64,000 nt of DNA from Gigaspora rosea (taxonomy: Eukaryota > Glomeromycota > Glomeromycetes > Diversisporales > Gigasporaceae), in assembly GCA_003550325.1 (NCBI GenBank), contig QKWP01000197.1:20526-84525 (forward strand), read 5' to 3'. Below are positions 35,190 through 46,579 of the stretch, piece after piece. A program made the translations under genes and the position numbers. A model generated the notes under the pieces. That model was not told the origin of the DNA and made no database searches. It saw nothing but the letters and a program-made list of their open reading frames with translations. Each line of letters opens with the position of its first letter. Within the stretch, counting starts at the first letter, position 1.

Positions 35190-36475
35190 CCCCACCTGAT
35201 AATTTTTCTAAGCATTTGATTGGTTAAATATATATATATATATTAAAAATTGGATAACTTTTGATCTGCTAGTCTGTTTTGGACAATTCAACAACCAAAA
35301 TGTTCGTTTCAGCGAGACACTTCTAACAAGCCCAAAATCATCAAAATCCAATTACAGGATCCCAAGATCGTTCAACTTTTGTGTAATTTTAATAGTAATT
35401 TTTAAAATAACTAAGTAAATTTATTTTTTATATTCAGACTTTTTAGTCAAATCCGAAGTCTGCAGACTGGTCTAAGTTCAAATATATTTATATGTATTTT
35501 TTGTTGCTGAACAAGTTTACTTAGTGCATTTTGTTAGAATAAATTAGTAAAATTTTATGAATCATAAGTTTTTATAGAATTTTATTAATAAAATTCTATA
35601 AAATCTTATAATTCGCAAATTTTATTAATTAATTCTAACAAAATGCACTAAGTAAACTTTTTCAGCACCTAAAAATGTATTAAAACGGGTAGTTTGTTTT
35701 TATTTTACTTGAAATTTAGAGATTTGAGGCACAATTTTGGAGTTTTGATCAAAAATCAAAATTATACATCTTGTCTCCAAATTTCAAGTAAAATAAAAAA
35801 CAAACCAGCCATTTTAATACATTTTTAGGTGCTAAACAAGTTTACTTAGTGCATTATGTTAGAATTAATTAATAAAAATTTGCAAATTATAAGATTTTAT
35901 AGAATTTTATTAATAAAATTCTATAAAATTTTATGATTTATAAAATTTTACTAATTTATTCTAACAAAATGCACTAAGTAAACTTGTTCAGTACCAAAAA
36001 ATACATATAATTATATTTGGTTTCAGACCAGTCTGCAGATTTCGGACCAGACCCGGACCGGACTCATAGATGAGTCTGGTCTGAAGTCTGAAATTAGTAA
36101 AATTTAGAGTCTGAGTTTGGTCTGATCCCAGACCGGACCCAGACTGGACCAGACCCGGACTGGACCTAGGAGCACTAGTCTCAATGAGACAAATCGAATG
36201 GTACCAAAATAATCTGATTCTGATCGATATGGCATGTGGTATTCATTATAGAACTTAGGTGCACCAAATTAGACAGATCTAATTATTAATTGTTTATAGA
36301 ATACAAATCTTTGTTGATTTTAGGATCCTGTGATTAGAATTAGTAATTTTAGGCTTGTTAGAATTGGCTCACTAAGGCGAACATTTTGGTAGTTAGATCA
36401 TCAAAAATGGACTAGTGGATCAAAAGTTAAAAAATTACATATATACTAGCACAATAGGTGGCGCTTACGCACCAC
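35190..36475. mobile_element. TIR element enclosing two long hairpins
   Basis: The ends carry the 125-bp repeat in opposite orientations (35258-35385 and 36300-36440). The outermost bases are CCCCCACCTGATA on the left and the complement of GCGCCACCTATTG on the right. Between them, 35440-36170 has GC-rich CAGACCCGGAC/AGTCTGGTCTG words at both sides, a second nested element, with the palindromes at 35508-35993 at its core. Confidence 0.5.
35508..35993. repeat. Three consecutive hairpins (A-B-A arrangement)
   Basis: Hairpin A (about 35508-35663) and a second copy of it (about 35835-35993) both run from CAAGTTTACTTAGTGCAT to its complement, through a TTAATAAAATTCTATAAAAT stem. Hairpin B (about 35664-35834) lies between, with arms containing ATGTATTAAAA and TTTACTTGAAATTT. 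The whole is itself roughly symmetric. Confidence 0.8.
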
Positions 36476-37413
36476 CCTCTTATTTTGATAACATATAGTA
36501 TAAATTGAAATTATCATAATATAAAAAATCGTGTTTCTATCATGTGTTAATATAATAATAAATTATTACAAAACTTACCACTATCCTGGTAACATATATT
36601 TTGTAGTTAAGGTTGGGTTAGTTTATATTGGAATTAGCATGAACCCTATCATATACTACAGTAAAAAATACTGTTATAGAACTTATTATTCTGCTAATAC
36701 ACAGAATTGTTAAAGTTAGGTTTGCATCGAATTACTCATGATTCTATTTTGAGTTACTATAAAAAATTCTAGTAAGTACAGATCTTATATGTTTGAGTTG
36801 TATTTGGTTGAGTTGCATTTTGCATTACTATAAGAAATTCTGTTACAGAACAGACTTAAAATTCTGGTGACACACAGTACATATGTAGCTGGTTTTCATT
36901 GAAATTATTGCAATTTCTACTAAAAAATTTTGTTATATAACATATTTATTCTGTTGACATATAGTAAAGTAGAGCTAGGTATTATGGTACACTTAAGAAT
37001 TGCTAATAGTAAAAATTTTCATAAAAAGCATATTTTTCACAGTATTTATCAAAACAATATAACATTCAACTTACTATCTAGCAATAAAAAAAAATCTAGA
37101 CTTTAAAAAAAAATTGATATTCTAAGCTTTCAAAAATTGTTGAAAAAACTGGTATGCTTTGTGAGATTGAGGATATTATGGTATAATATGCATATCGATA
37201 TTCAATATTGTATTTTTTTACATTTTACTTCTAATGAAATTACCAAAATAAGAAAAAGAGAAAAAGTATATCAACTGCAACATGAAGTCTAATTCTCTCT
37301 TAATTTTTAAATGGAATTGAATCATTTGATTTGTTTAGCAAATGAACCAAATAATACTAAAATTATTCAATTTTGATCAGTGGAAGTATTGAAAAAAATG
37401 TAAGTGTAACAAT

Positions 37414-37808
37414 TAGGGTTGGTTAGGTTCCAGTTAGGTTCTGATAGGTTCTAAGTAAATTAATAAATTTTAAACTGATTTTTTATTTTTTAGTTCTTAA
37501 TTAAAGTTATTAGTTATAAAATTATGAACAATTTTAATTATAAGTATAAAGCAAAAAACTTTCTTTTAAGTTTATAAATTCTTTAAAATATTAATTTAGA
37601 ACCTAGGTTCTGGAATCTAGGTTCTAAATTAATATTTTAAAGAATTTATAAACTTAAAAGAAAATTTTTTGCTTTATGCTTATAATTAAAATTGTTCATA
37701 ATTTTATAATTAATAACTTTAATTAAGAACTAAAAAATAAAAAATTAGTTAAAAATTATTAATTTACTTAGAACCTATCAGAACCTAACTGGAACCTAAC
37801 CAACCCTA
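37414..37808. mobile_element. 395-bp hAT foldback with perfect 8-bp duplication
   Basis: Almost the whole element is one palindrome: left half from TAGGGTTGGTTAGGTTCC, right half its complement ending GGAACCTAACCAACCCTA, centred near 37610 (GAACCTAGGTTC). GTAACAAT occurs exactly at 37406-37413 and again at 37809-37816, a perfect hAT-type target duplication. No coding content. Confidence 0.93.
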
Positions 37809-38744
37809 GTAACAATGATACCCCATACCATAATTCCAACTCCACCCTATGTAGTTAAGACTGAGTTAAATTTACCATAAGCTACTATAAAAAAAATCTA
37901 TTACAGAACTTGCTTGCTATTCTGTTGACACATAATTTGCATTAAAATAATATATTCTTATAATAAGGCACTATAAAAAATTCTGTTACAAAGCTTTTCA
38001 TTCTAGTGACACACAATATGTGGTTAAGGTTGAGTTAGTTTGCATTAAAATTATTGTTTTTTTTTAATAAATTAGTATAAAAAATTCTGTTACAGAACTT
38101 GCTATTCCAATGACACAGTATATGATTAAAGTGTTATAGAACTTGCTATTCTGGTGATTCAATATGTAGATAAATTAAGATAGTTTTATTCAAATTATTG
38201 TAATTTTTACTAAGAGTTACTGTAAAAATTCCTAATCACTGTTCTAGTAATATAAGAATGAGGTTAAAGTTGGGTTAGTTTATATTATAAGTTACTGTAA
38301 AAAATTTTGATACAAAACTTACTTGCAAATCCAGTAACAAAAAGTATATAGTTGAGATTGAATTAGTTTGCATTGTAAAATTAATGTAAAAAATGCATAG
38401 CTCATCTGTATTTTGGTAACAAAATATGTAGTTTGAGTTTGTTTTATTCAAATTATTGTAATTTCTATCAAGAGTTATCATAAAAATTTTGTTACAGAAC
38501 TTACTCACTATCAGATAATGCACAGTATGTGAATAATATTGACTTATTTTGCATTGTAAGTTAATGTTAAAATTTTGTTACAGAACTTACTCTTGCTATC
38601 CAGATAATACACTTTATCATGCAAACTCATATGATCATAGATTTTTTCTTCTTGTTATTTTTTGCACATTAATTATATAAGCAAAACAATCTTGAATTAA
38701 ACCTCAGTTAGCCAATAATGACTTTTAAAGCATAAATATAATTA

Positions 38745-38895
38745 TAAGATAACATCAATATTGGATTGTGATAATAAATATCATAAAATTTGTTCTGTCA
38801 AAACAAATAATTGGCTAAAATGTGCTGCTGCACAACCCATATTAGCCAATTATTTGCTCTAACAAACCAAATTTCATGATATTTATTATCATATA
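38745..38895. repeat. 150-bp foldback in the satellite
   Basis: GATAATAAATATCAT and AAATAATTGGCTAA recur inverted (ATGATATTTATTATC, TTAGCCAATTATTT) around a short loop GTGCTGCTGCACAAC. Satellite units continue on both sides. Confidence 0.7.
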
Positions 38896-39429
38896 ACCAA
38901 AATCTTATGTTTAGTTAAGGTTGAGGTATTTTGCATTTTAAGTTCTGTAAAAATTTGGTATAGAACTTACTTGGTTTCAATAATACACAGAGTACAATTA
39001 AGGTTGAGTTAATTTGCATTGAAATTATTATGAATTATATTATTAATTAATAATAAAACTTTTGTTACAGAACTTGCTATTTCAGTATATAGTTAAAGTT
39101 GAGTTAGTTTGCATTTCATAGTTACTGCAAAAATTATATTATATAACTTGCTATTAAAATAATACAGTATATAAGTTAGTTTGCATAAGTTACTATAAAA
39201 ATTATATTACAGAATTATTCATTATTTCAGTAGCATATAGAATATTGTTAAAAGAGTTAGTTTACATGGTGGCATACAGCATATAGTTAAGATTGAGTTA
39301 GTTTATATCAGAATTATCATAATTTCTATTAAGAGTTACTATAAAAATTTGTTATAGAATTTACTATTCTGATAATATACAATATATAAAGTTAATTTGC
39401 TTGGAACTATTATGTTTTTTATACAAAGC

Positions 39430-39650
39430 TTGGATCTTCTATAGTATAGGTAGGTAATATAGAAATATTGTAAGTCTATAATATAAAAAAACTCTAATTC
39501 TAACCCTAACCTAACCTTAATTTAAACATAACCCTTACCCTAACCATAACTATTTATAAATTTGCTTATATTAGTTCAAATAGTTAGTTATATATTACAA
39601 TCTTATAATAATTCTATATTGCCACCTATATTATAAATTAACCCAAAGCT
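39430..39650. repeat. Inverted-repeat MITE with CCCTAA centre
   Basis: ATAGTATAGGTAGGTAATATAG at the left resembles the complement of CTATATTGCCACCTATATTAT at the right, with CCCTAACC tracts (39490-39545) between. It interrupts a satellite unit (AAAGCTT on both sides). Confidence 0.5.
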
Positions 39651-40884
39651 TACTTTGCTATTCCAGTAAATAGTTAAGTTGAGTTAGCTTGTATCAGAAT
39701 TATCATGATTTCTAACATGAATTATTGTAAAAAATTCTGTTACAAAACATGCTATTCTAGTAACAACACAGCATGTATTGAATTAGTTTGTATTGAAATT
39801 TTCATGAACTCTATCATGGGTTACTGCAAAAAATTGTTACAGAACTTACTATTTTGGTAACATACAATATGTGAGTTGATTGAGTTAGTTTGCAATAGAA
39901 ATATTATGGATTTTTTTCATGAGTTACTTAAAAAACTTTGTTATAGTGACACACTGTATGTAGTAAGTTAGATTGCATTGGAATTATTGTGATTTCTGTT
40001 ATGAGTAAGTTAGATTGCATTGGAATTATTGTGATTTCCGTTATGAATAAGTTAGATTGCATTGGAATTATTGTGATTTCTGTCATGAGTTACTAAAAAA
40101 AAATTAGTACAGAACTTACTTTCTATTTCAGTGACACACAGTATGTGATTAAGGTTGGCAATAAAACTATTGTGATTTCTATCATGAGCTACTGTAAAAA
40201 ATTCTTTACAGAACACCTGGTGACCAACAATATGAGATAGAGTTAGTTTGCATTAGAATTATCATAATTTCTACTATAAAAAATTGTTACAGAACTTACT
40301 ATTATTGTGTACGCAGTATGTGGTTAAAGCTTAGTTGGTTTATATTGGAATCAATGAGTTGAGTTGCTATAAAAAACTCTACTAAAGAACTTGCTATTCT
40401 GATAACACATAGCTTGCATTAGAATTATTGTGATTTTATCATAAGATACAGTGCCATAAAAAACTCTAAATATATAATTTTACTCACTATTTTGGTAATA
40501 CACAATATGTAGTTAAGGTTGTATTAGTTTGCATTGGAATTATAGTGATTTTTCGATCGTGAGCTACTGTAAAAATTCTGATGCAGATCTTACTTGTATA
40601 TTTGTAAAATACTGCATGTGGTTATAGTTAAGTTAATTTGTATTGGAATTACAATGATTTCTATCGCAAGTTACTATCAGAACTTATGAACAATTATGAA
40701 GTTAATGTTAAGTTAATTTGCATTGAAATTTTCATGAACTCTATAATGAGTTGCTAAAAAAAATTCTGGTACTTACCATTCCAGGCAAATGAATGCCCGC
40801 AAAAAATGTGATAGGGAAAAGAAATAATATGGATCTATACGTATGTATGTATGTACAGTTCGTAAGAATAGATTTTGACAAATT

Positions 40885-41500
40885 GCACTATTTTCAAAAA
40901 TGCAATTTTGATAATTTTACCGGTATTACAGTAATGGATAGAAACAGTGATAAATTTTTTAAATTTGAGTTGAAGATGATCAATGCTAGAAATGAAGATC
41001 GTGCTTAGTTAAATGCAAAAAGAAAGTGGCAGTGCTACTGACAAATGATCTGAGGCATGACATTATATTATATTGACGATCTTCCAAGTTTTCGATACCG
41101 ATTTGATCTACAGATGTTGAAGATCAACATTTTGCTGATTGGTGCGAGTGCCAAATGACGAAAAGATCTGCGCATTGAGAATTGTAGTATTGGATTTCAA
41201 AAACGCAATTAGGATAATTTTACCGGTATTATAGTAATGGATAGAAACAGTAATAAATTTTTTAAATTTGAGTTGAAGATGATCAATGCTAGAATGCTTA
41301 GTTAAAAGCAAAAAGAAAGTGGCAGTGCTACTGTCGAATGATCTGAGGCACGACATTATATTATATTAACGATCTTCCAAGTTTTCGGTAACAATTTGAT
41401 CTACAGATGTTGAAGATCAACATTTTGCAAATTGGTGCGAGTGCCAAATGATGAAAAGATCTGCGTGTTGAAGGGTCGAAGTGAAAAATTGAAGTATTGA
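40885..41500. repeat. Tandem duplication of about 305 bp
   Basis: 40885-41190 and 41191-41500 align along their length (shared markers TTTACCGGTATTA, GAAAGTGGCAGTGCTACTG, TTGGTGCGAGTGCCAAATGA). They differ by a 12-base deletion in copy 2 and scattered substitutions. Protein-like frames exist on both strands but none is conserved through both copies without a break. Confidence 0.85.
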
Positions 41501-41501
41501 A

Positions 41502-41940
41502 TAGGGTTCCAAACCAGATTGAAACTCTCCAACCATGACCCATCGGGTGAAAACTGATTGGAACTGGTTATTCGAAACTAAAACAATTATCCGATTAAAA
41601 CCGGGACCCCCGATTGTGATTAGGTAATGCTAATCGAGCAACCGAATACCCAATTACCTATATATTATAGCGCATTTGTAAAAATAATTTTGTCCCCAAA
41701 ACTTAAATTTGAGGACAAAAATTTAGTTAAATTTGACAAGCACGCCGTAATGAGAAATATCGTTGCAGGTCGACGTAATAAAAGAAATCGGATTACCCGT
41801 TTTTTAACGGGTGACCCGTTTGTGTTATATTAATCCAGTTGGCATATTTAAACCGGTTTGTCAAAATTGCGATCCGGTTGACGTTTTTTTCGGTTCGGTT
41901 GATCGGTTGGACGATTAACCGGATTGGATGTTGGAACCTA
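41502..41940. mobile_element. hAT-like element of about 440 bp
   Basis: Ends TAGGGTTCCAA and, inverted, TAGGTTCCAACA. Next to them are GC-richer ACCGGATT/CCGGTTGA words like those of the other hAT-type elements. No target duplication is recognisable and there is no transposase. Confidence 0.5.
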
Positions 41941-42065
41941 CATATATATAATAATATATATTTATATATATTATATATATTATTCACAACTCTTTCCAAT
42001 GATCCCTCGTACCAAAATTTTCAAGAACTCCGACCTATGAAAACTATATAGTTAACATATCTAAT

Positions 42066-42508
42066 ATGCAACAAAACTTTACTAGTAGCAGCTGGGACTC
42101 AAGGCTAATCATCGTATGCTTGGTTGTAGCTGAAATAGAGTTGAAAAAGATTCGAACCCTTATGAAAGAGGCCTCTGAGCAGAAGTCTCTGGTACTACCA
42201 AGCGAAGAAGTAGTAGGCATAATAACCTGGAGCTTTGTCAAGTTTTATGGACGTGAAAACAGAAGTAAATACTTGGTTAGATATCTTATTCGGTATAGTG
42301 TAACTCTTTCAAAGTCCTTTCAGTTTTGGTACTTTTCCTTGGTGCCCTTTTGGAATTTCGAAATTTCAACAAAAGTGGGCGATTCGGTTTACCCCCTCCA
42401 AAAGATCAACATTGTTTACTCTTCCATTTTGGGAATGCGGCTTCTGAATTGGATCAAGTCACGAGTAAAATTCAGGACATGGATAAGTTGGAAATAAACA
42501 TGAACTGA
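42066..42508 (+). CDS. Gene-like fragment of unknown function, probably a repeat-borne relic
   Basis: An ATG at 42066 opens 143 codons: MQQNFTSSSWDSRLIIVCLV and, further on, ELKKIRTLMKEASEQKSLVL. The second half reads better in another frame (FHFGNAASELDQVTSKIQDM at 42426-42485), with CTTTCAG at about 42320 as a possible splice acceptor between the two. The parallel region 31180-31760 has lost the frame, so this unit travels as a repeat. I recognise no domain. It could be a captured gene fragment in a transposon. Confidence 0.3.
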
Positions 42509-42544
42509 AATTTCCTTCTAGAATATTCTTTTAGCCATAGTTTT

Positions 42545-43095
42545 TCTTTTCTCTTTTTATCCTTGCCAGCTTTTTTTTATATATTTTTTTGCTGTAAATA
42601 TAGTACTCGGTATTTTTACTGGCATAGTATTATATAATTTTTATACTTGATTCCAGGTGAAATTGGTGCTGCTATATAGTCTAATTTTTGCTTTTTTCTT
42701 TATTCTTTCACTTTTATTTTGTTTATTTTGGTATTCATTTAGGTAGTTTAGTTTATCTCTCATTTACTTTCCCACTTTTTCTTTCTAAATATGTGTTTTT
42801 TTTTTACTAGTATTCTTTTCTTGAGAAGCTTGGAGAAGAAGGTTTTAAAGTTAGGCTGTTTGACAATGCCCTTGAGTTTGATTTCAAACTCCTAGTTTGT
42901 TTTAGCATTTTGCTACGGCACTAGTGAGGCAGGTCGCATATTGTATTCTTGAAATCAAAGGATAGTATGATGTAGGGTTCAGCAAATTAGAGATTAACTT
43001 TGTTAATAACACTGTAATTCCTGAAATTTACAAGTATTCTAATAAAAATCGTCTGTGAGACTGCCTAAGAGTAAAAAAAAAAATATATATATATA
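42545..43095. other. Pyrimidine-rich then AT-rich stretch
   Basis: No gene seen. 42840-42960 is somewhat less AT-rich, with no usable frame. Confidence 0.4.
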
Positions 43096-43098
43096 TTA

Positions 43099-43286
43099 CA
43101 CAGTAACTCTCGATATAACGGACCATCAATATAATGGATATTGCTTAATACGGAGAATTATAATGGAACCAAATTATGATTTACTATAATATCTTATATA
43201 TCATGAGATTTTGATATAATGGAGCTTTTGATATAACGGAACAAAGAACTGGAACCATGGCCTCCGTTATATCGAGAGCCACTGTG
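43099..43286. mobile_element. 188-bp pogo-like MITE
   Basis: The inverted ends CACAGTAACTCTCGATATAA and (complement of the right end) CACAGTGGCTCTCGATATAA are followed by CGGA. TA flanks at 43097-43098 and 43287-43288. The CTCTCGATATAACGGA terminus is typical of pogo/Fot-type elements. Confidence 0.8.
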
Positions 43287-43591
43287 TATATATATTATAT
43301 TATATATAGGACCTGATAATTGCTCTACACCACCTACCTAAAAAATCAGGTGATAAATGGCGCTCCCCTTACTATAGGCACTTAACCATGACCTGACAAG
43401 GATAGATATTATTTCACCATATCCATTGTACCTCATGGTCTCAAGATACAGCTTATCGATAGAGATCTATTAGCTTGTCCGTCCTACCAAATTTCTTTCA
43501 AACTTCTTCTATCTAGATCCTGGCAGAAAAGTTAAACAATTACTTTTGCAACTAACAAGAAAGATAAAAAAAACAAAGTATACAAAGGGGG

Positions 43592-43871
43592 CAGTGATGG
43601 GTTCAGATAGTGTCCCAAGCTTTTTAGCAGTGTTCCAACATTCTAATGTTTTAGTGTCCCAAATTGTCCCAAACTAAGTCCCAAGTTTTAATAATTAATA
43701 AATTAATTTAAAAAATATACAGTTATATATTTTTTAAGTACTGAATATATTTTTAACAAAATTAAAGTAAATTATTTTAATAAAATTTTGAGTAGTTTTA
43801 ATTTATAAAAATGTCCTAAAATGTTCCAAAATGTCCCAATGCATTTTCAAACTGTCCCAAACCCATTACTA
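43592..43871. mobile_element. 280-bp hAT-like MITE
   Basis: Ends CAGTGATGGGTTCAGA and, inverted, TAGTAATGGGTTTGGG. GTCCCAA words fill both flanking parts. The 8-bp flanks AAAGGGGG and GAAGGGTG agree at 6 of 8. No coding content. Confidence 0.6.
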
Positions 43872-44159
43872 GAAGGGTGTATAAAGGAAAAGTGAAAAAA
43901 TGGAAAATGAAAAATAGGGAAATCTATACATCCTAAACAAAAAACCTAATATAAATGGACAAGATAAAAAAAGCAAAAGAAAAAAAAGTGGTCGGACATA
44001 CATATATTGTGAAAAAAAATAAAAGAAAACTATGTAAAAATCCCACTAGTGGTTTTTTCAAAAAAACCTCATATGTCATTCATAGTTTATTTTGTTTTCA
44101 AAATATACTCGTGACCTTGAATCTGAAATAGTAGGTGCCTTCCTAATTGGGACAGAGTA

Positions 44160-44265
44160 AATACTGCTGATCTTTTGAAGGGGGGTACATAGATGTTTTC
44201 GTTATGCTCCACAGTTACTCTGGAGTACTTTACTCCATTGACATCCCTAATATAGACCACTTATA
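44160..44265. mobile_element. Remnant of a hAT-like terminus
   Basis: The complement of the end TAGGGATGTCAATGGAG plus TACTCCAGAGTAACT matches the terminus at 31790. Next to it, GATCTTTTGAAGGGGGGTAC is the complement of part of the gene-like repeat (42390-42420), supporting one shared element. Confidence 0.4.
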
Positions 44266-44944
44266 AAGTCTGTGTGTAATACAAATACCCTAGCTATGGC
44301 ACAAAAAGCTCCATGATATGTGGCCAATCAACTTGTTTGTTTTGATCAACACGGATCAGCCCGACGAAGAAAAAAAATAAGAAAAAAGCGAAAAAACATA
44401 GAATACAAGAAACTAATGTCTAAGCTTATATTGTTTCACTAATAAAAAATGCTGGGGAGGTGATCTTACCTATAAGATCTCCCCATCAATGAATTCCAAT
44501 TTGATGTAACGTAACACGATCAGGAAATACAAACATCCGTTCTAAAGAAAAATCACTTATTTCTCAAAAATCTTCATAAGAAACAACCTTCTGCGCACTA
44601 TAAAATATATTCTTTGAGTGATTTTACTATATAACACTAATTCAAACCCTAATATAACTAAATATTTAAAATATCACGCGGGCAGAGTTTTTTTTTTTTT
44701 GCCAAATACTACAAATAAATAAACAATTTGATGTACAAGCTATGGTGTCGCAGGATAGTTGTGGACATTAATGACAAATAAAACTAAGGAACCGAAACAC
44801 AGAAGCAACGTAATTTGCATAGAAATGAGTCCTCCACTTCGCTCCGAACAATTAAAATAACTCAAAATTTTATTAATCTATTAATTTTCTAAATAAAAAA
44901 TATCCAAAAATAAATATAAATTGCATATTTTTTAGACAAAATTA

Positions 44945-45054
44945 TTAAGTATTAAAGCTTGAACCTACTCTAGACACTCTTGGACGCCTGGACATTTGGA
45001 GATAAGGTCGTAAAAGACTTAAGACAGTGAAAACGTACAACTCGGCGCATAATC
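44945..45054 (+). promoter_or_regulatory. Upstream segment conserved between two kinase-TPR copies
   Basis: About 100 bases before the ATG at 45055 match the corresponding minus-strand sequence 23037-23130, including GCGCCTGGACATTTGG in one copy and GACGCCTGGACATTTGGA here, and GTCGTAAAAGACTTA. Intergenic sequence beyond it does not match. This fits promoter plus 5' leader, but conservation could simply mark the duplicated unit. Confidence 0.4.
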
Positions 45055-45942
45055 ATGAATCAATCTGAAGATTTAATTCAAAAATGCCTTAATGAAGAAC
45101 GTATTAAATTTTACGATTATTATAGCTTCAAGGATTTTAAGTTGATCGGAGAAGGAGGATTTGGAAAAGTGTATCGTGCAACTTTCAAAAACAATGAAAT
45201 TAACGTTGCAATAAAATCGTTTAAAAGAAATGTGCCTATTAAAGAAATTGTTAATGAGGTAACTGAATTAGTTATTAATGTATAAATCTACGACAATATC
45301 ATATTAATTGTAAGGTATAATTTGCGTAGCTTAAATTACATTGTAAGGCTGATATGCATTCTAATATTATACGTCTGTTCGGTGTTACTAAAAATAAAGG
45401 TAATAATGCATAATTTTCTTTATGAAACAATGAATTTAAATTTTATAGTTTAAAATACGAGTGCTCTGGAAGTGAAAACTTGAAAATTTTGTATTACTGT
45501 AAAAATGTCAAAGTGTCATGCGTCCAAAACACTATTCGTATACATAACAAATAGTTACTTGGCAAGCACTATCATAGTTGGCTGCCAGATAAATTATAAT
45601 TCTTTCAGGTTATACTATGAAAGCTTAAATTTTCACTTCCAGGCTTTACTTTACAACGCTCAAATAACTTATAATATAGATGTATTACAGCAATAGATAA
45701 AAGTTCTACGAATTACATGCTTGTCCTTGAATATGCTAATAGCGGAACTTTACGGTCGTATCTGCAAAATAATTTTAAAGAACTTTCTTGGAACGATAAG
45801 ATCAAGTTTGCGTTACAGATTGCTAGTGCAGTCAAATGCTTGCATGCTGAAGAAATAATTCATCGTGATCTGGTATTTTTTTTTTTTCATATGATATAAT
45901 GCCAATTATTTCATTAATCTTAATTATTTATGATTTTAATAG

Positions 45943-46251
45943 CATTCAACAAATATAGACTTTCAAAAAGATTGGGTGAAGTGACAAACTCAAGCCTAAA
46001 CTTTTTTGGAGTAATTCAATATATGGATCCACAAAGTTTTATTAGTTCACGCAATAAAAATAGATCTTTTAGATTTAATAAAAAATCAGACGTATATAGT
46101 GTTGGTGTCCTTATGTGGGAAATATCTAGCGGTTATCCACCTTTTCAAGCTGATACTGAACATTATCTTGCATTAATGTTAGATATTAGCAACGGTGTTC
46201 GAGAAACCCCTGTTGAAGGATCACCACTAGAATATATCAAGATTTATTCAG
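45943..46251 (+). pseudogene. Kinase C-lobe exon with DFG deletion
   Basis: After CAT TCA ACA AAT ATA the minus copy encodes LVHDKRIKLTDFGLSKRLGE. Here the sequence jumps to AGACTTTCAAAAAGATTG. The deletion (30 bases plus about 7 more) removes the magnesium-binding DFG, and the downstream frame is open only in a register that does not join exon 3. The rest of the lobe (FISSRNKNRSFRFNKKSDVY) is intact here, whereas the minus copy has a T deletion and a TAG in it. Confidence 0.8.
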
Positions 46252-46579
46252 GTATAATAAATTTTTATAATATATATGTACTATTTTTCAATAAAGTTCA
46301 AGAATAATTTTAATTAATAAATAGATTGTTGGCAACATGATCCTGAAAGCCGCCCAGATATTCAACATGTCTTTTTTAATTTAAAAAATCTAAGATTCGA
46401 TAATGGACAAGTTTCAAATATAATTGCCCAAAATTCTAATGTTTTAATAACTCAAAAATCAATTCTAGTTAATCAAGACTATCAAAGTAGGGCAGATATA
46501 AGTTTGATAATTCCTGATTCGGTTTTAAAACTAAATGCCACTTCATCATTATCATATTATAACAAAATGGTCGAAAATG

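Larger units (their letters stand above)
36520..40790. repeat. Degenerate satellite of about 100-bp units, 4.3 kb
   Basis: Units share AAAAATTCTGTTACAGAACT, then CTATTCTGGTGACACA, CAGTATGTGGTTAAG, TTGAGTTAGTTTGCATTGG and AATTATTGTGATTTCTATCA. About 35 copies are present, with high divergence and variable length. Short identical triplets at 39970-40080 show recent local duplications. At least three other elements sit in it (37414-37808, 38745-38895, 39430-39650). Reading frames in the array are short and not conserved. Confidence 0.85.

Noticed and set aside
36520-40790. CRISPR-like array
   Set aside because: Repeats are diverged, lack unique spacers of fixed length, and the genome is eukaryotic with introns.
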